The translations under genes were made by a program, and so were the position numbers. The notes below the pieces were generated by a model that saw only the letters and a program-made list of their open reading frames with translations, had not been told where the DNA came from and made no database searches. Below are positions 9,697 to 12,966 of a stretch of 12,966 nt of DNA, piece after piece (within the stretch, counting starts at the first letter, position 1; every line of letters begins with the position of its first letter). Source of the DNA: JANJWP01 sp049301335 (GTDB taxonomy: Bacteria; Patescibacteriota; Gracilibacteria; BD1-5; UBA2023). The stretch is taken from contig JBAQKV010000111.1 of assembly GCA_049301335.1 (NCBI GenBank), positions 1 to 12,966 on the forward strand, in the 5' to 3' direction.

Positions 9697-11436
9697 CTAT
9701 TTGCGGTGGTTTCTTCAGAATTTTTCCTTGATGCGCTTCGCTTCGGCCTTTCAGAGTTTTTCTTCCAATACCATGTCGAGTTCGCCTTCGTCGTTCCAAA
9801 GGGAAACGTCGTAGGAGATGCCGCGTTCCTTCTTCAGTCGGTAGTCGGCATAATTCCCATAGGACAGCGTCAATTCGCCGTCTTCAACGATCCAAAGGTG
9901 CGTGGAGACCTTGTTGACGAAGTAGCGGTCGTGGGAGATGAACAGGATAGTACCCGGGTATTCCTTGAGCGTCTTTTCGAGCGCTTCGCGGCTGTCGTAG
10001 TCGAGGTGGTTGGTGGGTTCGTCGAGCACGAGGAAATTCGAAGGTCGGAGACCGATCATCGAGAAGAGGATTTTGGAAATCTGTCCTCCTGAGAAATCGC
10101 GGGTCTTACGGTCGACGTCGGAATATTCGAATCCGAAATTTCCCAATACGGATGCGAGCCTTTCTCGAGTGAAGGCGAATCACGCGCGTTCGTAGTTTTC
10201 AAAAACCGTGGCCTCCATGTCGAGTTCCTCGTGCATCTGCGAGTAGTACGCGATGTCGAGCGCCTTATGCTTGGAGAAATACCCGTCGAGAAGCGGGACG
10301 GTTCAGAGGATGGTCTTGATGAGGGTCGACTTCCCCACCCCGTTTTCCCCGACGACGCCGATGCGGTTCTTTTCGCGCGTGACGACTTCGCTGATAAAGA
10401 AGAGCGGTTCTTTGCGGCCGATGAACGCTTCTTTGAATTCGAGGATCTTTTCGCCCGGGCGTTCCGAGAATTCGAAGCGGAACTTCGGACGCGGTGGAAT
10501 GAACGGCTTTTCCGGCTCGGGGGCGCGTTCGAGCATCTTTTCGCGACTCTTGGCGAAGCCCGCCCTCGAACCCGCGCGGAAACGGTTGATAAGGGCCTTT
10601 TCCGACTTCATGAATTCGAGGTGCCGTTCGTACTCTTCCATGAGCTTGTCTTCGAGGCGGCGCTTTTCGGTGACGTAGTCGGAGTAGTTGCCCACGTATT
10701 CGGCGATGGGACGGCCTTTCACCACGTCGTAGACCTTGGTACAGGTGGCGTCCAAAAATTCGCGGTCGTGCGAGATGATGAGGTATCCGCCTTTCCAGGT
10801 TTCCTGAAGGTACTTTTCGAGCCACTCGGCACTTTTGAGGTCGATGAAGTTCGTCGGTTCGTCCAAAAGGAGGAAATCCGGTTTGAGGAGGAGGATTTTC
10901 GCGAGGGCGATTTTGGTACGTTGCCCGCCCGACACCTCTTTGAGTTTCGAACCTAGCAGATGGAAAATGCCGATACCGCGGGAAACGCGGTCGATTTCGC
11001 GTTCGTAGTCGTATCCTCCGACGGCTTTGAAACGTTCCAACGCCTCGCTGTACCGTTCCACGCCGTTTTCATCGCCCAATCCCGCTTCGGACGCGGTGAG
11101 TTCCTTCTCGGCTTCGAGAACCAGCGGGAACGCGTTGCGGAGTTCTTCGCCGACGGTTTTTTCCTCTTGGTCGAAATGGATCTGGGCCAAATACCCGAGC
11201 GTGAGTCCGCCGGTATTGTCGACCGAACCTTCGAAACGTCAGAGGAATTTTTCCCCCGCGTCGTCGGCCATGGTCTTTTCGCCGGTGACGACCTTCATGA
11301 ACGTCGTTTTCCCAGCGCCGTTCCCTCAAACGACGGCGATTCGGTCGTCGTCGTTGATGATGAGCGAAGTGTCCCGCATGAGAACGTCTCATCCGGGCAA
11401 TTCGTAACGCTGTATTTTGACGTTCAGGTGTCGCAT
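9697..11436 (-). CDS. ABC-F family ATPase (ribosome-associated type)
   Basis: A 579-residue soluble protein with two ABC ATPase domains and no membrane helices, the layout of ABC-F factors (EttA/Uup type) that bind the ribosomal E site. Domain 1: Walker A starting at G37 with K43, S-G-G-Q 169-172, D-E-P-T from 192, and H-loop H223. Then comes a charged linker (about 245-330) rich in Arg, Lys and Glu. Domain 2: Walker A G363-K369, S-G-G-Q 449-452, D472-E-P-T-N-H-L-D, and H502. Seven UGA codons are read as Gly (residues 16, 37, 66, 378, 419, 562, 574). Residue 37 is the first glycine of the P-loop, where only Gly is compatible. The standard code would split this gene into pieces. It ends in TAG and is followed after 1 nt by the next gene. 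The subfamily cannot be fixed by eye. Confidence 0.93.
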
Positions 11437-11443
11437 GGCGCGG

Positions 11444-11471
11444 ATAATAATCCGAGGCGGGGATTTTGCAA
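11444..11471 (-). promoter_or_regulatory. Promoter of the ABC-F unit, probably leaderless
   Basis: On the - strand, TTGCAA (11466-11471) and TATTAT (11444-11449) are separated by 16 bp. Only 7 nt separate the -10 box from the ATG at 11436, so the transcript would begin at or next to the start codon, and no ribosome-binding site could precede it. Both boxes match consensus at four or five of six bases. Confidence 0.6.
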
Positions 11472-11482
11472 AGCGGAGACGG

Positions 11483-11502
11483 AAAAGGCGCGGAAAACCG
11501 CG
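11483..11502 (-). terminator. Probable terminator of the pilin-FISUMP gene
   Basis: On the - strand, CGCGG-TTTT-CCGCG (11489-11502) forms a 5-bp GC stem followed by CC and TTTT. It lies about 20 nt after the TAA at 11523 and just upstream of the ABC-F promoter. The stem is short, so confidence is moderate. Confidence 0.45.
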
Positions 11503-11522
11503 TCTTTAGAAACGCACCCGGA

Positions 11523-12935
11523 TTAGTAATCCTTAATGCAGCGGACGGGGCTCGCGTTGACGTGGCTCTCGCTCTGCGCGGGACGGACGGTATACGTCGA
11601 CGGATCGAACGAAACCGAGTAGGCGTAATCCTGTCACCAATCCACGGACGACCAGTATACCGAATACGCGTTCGCGTTCGTGAAGTACGCGGAACCGCTC
11701 ATCGGGTACATCCGTCATCCCATCGGGAGCTTCAGTTTGTTTACCAGCTGGGCGTATTTCGTGGAATCGAGGAAGTTTTGCGAGAGCGGGGATCAGGTGA
11801 TGCTCGTTATCGCGTTCGCCCATTCGAGAGGGGTCGGAACGTGGTACCCTACGGAACACGGTCATCTCATCGCGTCCTTCTGCGGAGAGGAAGCGGAAGA
11901 ATAGGTACCTACCGTGTCGGTGGAGCCGGACGCTCACCAGAGATCGGGGTCGCGCGTGGTAATCCAATGGTACGTGATGCCGCTCTGGATGATAAGTTTG
12001 GAATGCCCGACGCCTCACGCCTTGGTTCCCGTAGGTGCCAACGTGGTCGTAGGAGTGAGCGCGGGAACGAGGTTGTCGTTCCGTCACCACTGGTAAACCC
12101 CTCAAAGGAACGTCGTGCGATTGGCGGCGTTACAGTCCGTAGGGGAAGAAGAACAGGCGGTGATGACGTCGGTAGCGGAATTGTACGCCCGGCTCGCGCC
12201 GACGTTGCAAGCGGACCAGATTTGGCCGTTGGCAAGGGGGATGTCGGCGTCCGCGCATCCCGGATACCCGAGCGAAACCGAAAGCGAAGCGACGTTTACC
12301 GACGTCTCGTCCATGAGAGCGCCCGTTAAAGACGGGCTTTTAATGAGGCCGGTGACGGTAGAAGAGGAGTTGGGAGGAAAACTTCCCACTACGACCACCG
12401 TTCAGGTGGAGGGCGAAGTCGCGGAAACCTGTAATGCGGAAAAGGTTCTCGAAGAAGTGCCGGATTGAAGGTCTGCTGCCCCTATGGAGACGGCGCCCGG
12501 AGCATAGGCCGCGAAAACCTCTTCGAACACGCCGGCACTCGAAATCCTGAATTTATCGGGATTGAGCTTCAGCTTCGCATAATCCGGATTCCCTGCGGAA
12601 TAATTGGTTCCTGCAGCGTTCCATGCGCCTCAGGTCAGGACGTTACTCTTTCCGTCGATAACGACTATGGCTGAAGAAAGGGCGGCCGAAGAATCATGGA
12701 TTACGTAATACCGAGGGGAATTCCCCGTTAGCGCGCTTTCGGCAGAAATGGCGGAATATATCGATCTCGCGTTCATCTTCATTACCGAAACGTTCGCTTC
12801 CTGCGTGTACCCGGAAAGCGCGAGGAAGCCGACGGTCGCGAGAATCGCGAGTATGGTGATTACGACGATGAGTTCGACAAGGGTGAAACCGAACTTCTTC
12901 ACGAAACGGGAAGCTTTCGAATACGCTGTTTCCAT
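11523..12935 (-). CDS. Type IV pilin-like protein fused to a FISUMP-type domain
   Basis: A 470-residue protein. Residues 1-15 are a short basic leader, followed by the prepilin cleavage and N-methylation motif G-F-T-L-V-E-L-I-V-V and a hydrophobic helix (about 16-38). A pilin-like variable region and a Ser/Thr-rich linker follow. The C-terminal half (about 225-470) resembles the Fibrobacter succinogenes major paralogous (FISUMP) domain: N-G-Q-I-W-S-A-C-N-V-G-A, V-Y-Q-W-G-R, G-Y-H-V-P-T-P-L-E-W, Y-W-S-S, and a final P-V-R-C-I-K-D-Y. Ten UGA codons are read as Gly (12630, 12402, 12102, 12084, 12015, 11934, 11862, 11793, 11715, 11634). Under the standard code only a 101-residue stub would be annotated. 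It ends in TAA. It is probably a surface pilus or pseudopilus subunit with an adhesive tip domain. The partner pilus machinery is not in this window. Confidence 0.88.
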
Positions 12936-12941
12936 ATGAGG

Positions 12942-12947
12942 ATTTTA
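12942..12947 (-). promoter_or_regulatory. Possible -10 element close to the pilin start
   Basis: TAAAAT (five of six consensus bases) on the - strand lies 6 nt upstream of the pilin ATG at 12935, which would again give a leaderless transcript. The -35 region cannot be judged because the window ends 19 nt further on. Confidence 0.4.
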
Positions 12948-12966
12948 ACGTTACTTTAATTAGTAT

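Noticed and set aside
9173..9799. A 208-residue - strand open frame overlapping the end of the ABC-F gene
   Set aside because: It is Arg/Pro-rich and in a different frame from both the ABC-F C-terminus and the 176-residue gene, which abut with 1 nt between them.
11466..12329. A 287-residue + strand open frame opposite the pilin-FISUMP gene
   Set aside because: It is an Arg/Gly/Val-rich shadow. The - strand frame has clear FISUMP motifs and a prepilin N-terminus.

Overview
This window reads as a chromosomal segment from a bacterium that translates UGA as glycine (genetic code 25, known from Candidatus Gracilibacteria and Absconditabacteria/SR1). Under the standard code almost every gene is cut by in-frame TGA. 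If TGA is read as Gly, 13 compact genes emerge, ending only in TAA (9) or TAG (4), with about 53 internal UGA codons by hand count. Several UGAs fall on glycines fixed by function, such as the Walker A loop of an ABC-F protein and the GGGN loop of UMP kinase. Base composition looks GC-rich (gyrB sampled at about two-thirds GC), which fits a Gracilibacteria member better than a typical low-GC SR1. That lineage call is inference.

Left part, + strand (1-3356): the end of an operon of the Bat/aerotolerance type. It has the C-terminal end of a helical protein, two membrane-anchored von Willebrand A proteins (BatA-like and BatB-like) and a BatC-like membrane protein with a long charged tail. The first three junctions overlap by 1, 1 and 34 nt, so the genes are probably translationally coupled. 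Next comes a secreted, cysteine-rich surface protein (3424-4173) whose C-terminus resembles the short-chain collagen C4 (spongin-type) domain. A strong hairpin separates it from the convergent genes.

Middle part, - strand (4218-8277): pyrH (UMP kinase) is preceded by a 122-bp imperfect palindrome. Upstream of that is a unit transcribed as gyrB, then a two-TM protein with a PD-(D/E)XK nuclease-like core, then a membrane-tethered helix-turn-helix protein, closed by an intrinsic terminator. The nuclease-like gene is far more AT-rich than its neighbours but still uses UGA for Gly five times.

Right part, - strand (8342-12935): an ABC-F ATPase followed by two unrecognised genes spaced 1 nt apart. 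Upstream of it is a type IV pilin-like protein fused to a FISUMP-type domain. Promoter-like elements sit so close to the starts of the ABC-F and pilin genes that leaderless mRNAs are likely, and I see no clear Shine-Dalgarno sequences. No tRNA, rRNA, CRISPR array or insertion sequence was recognised.
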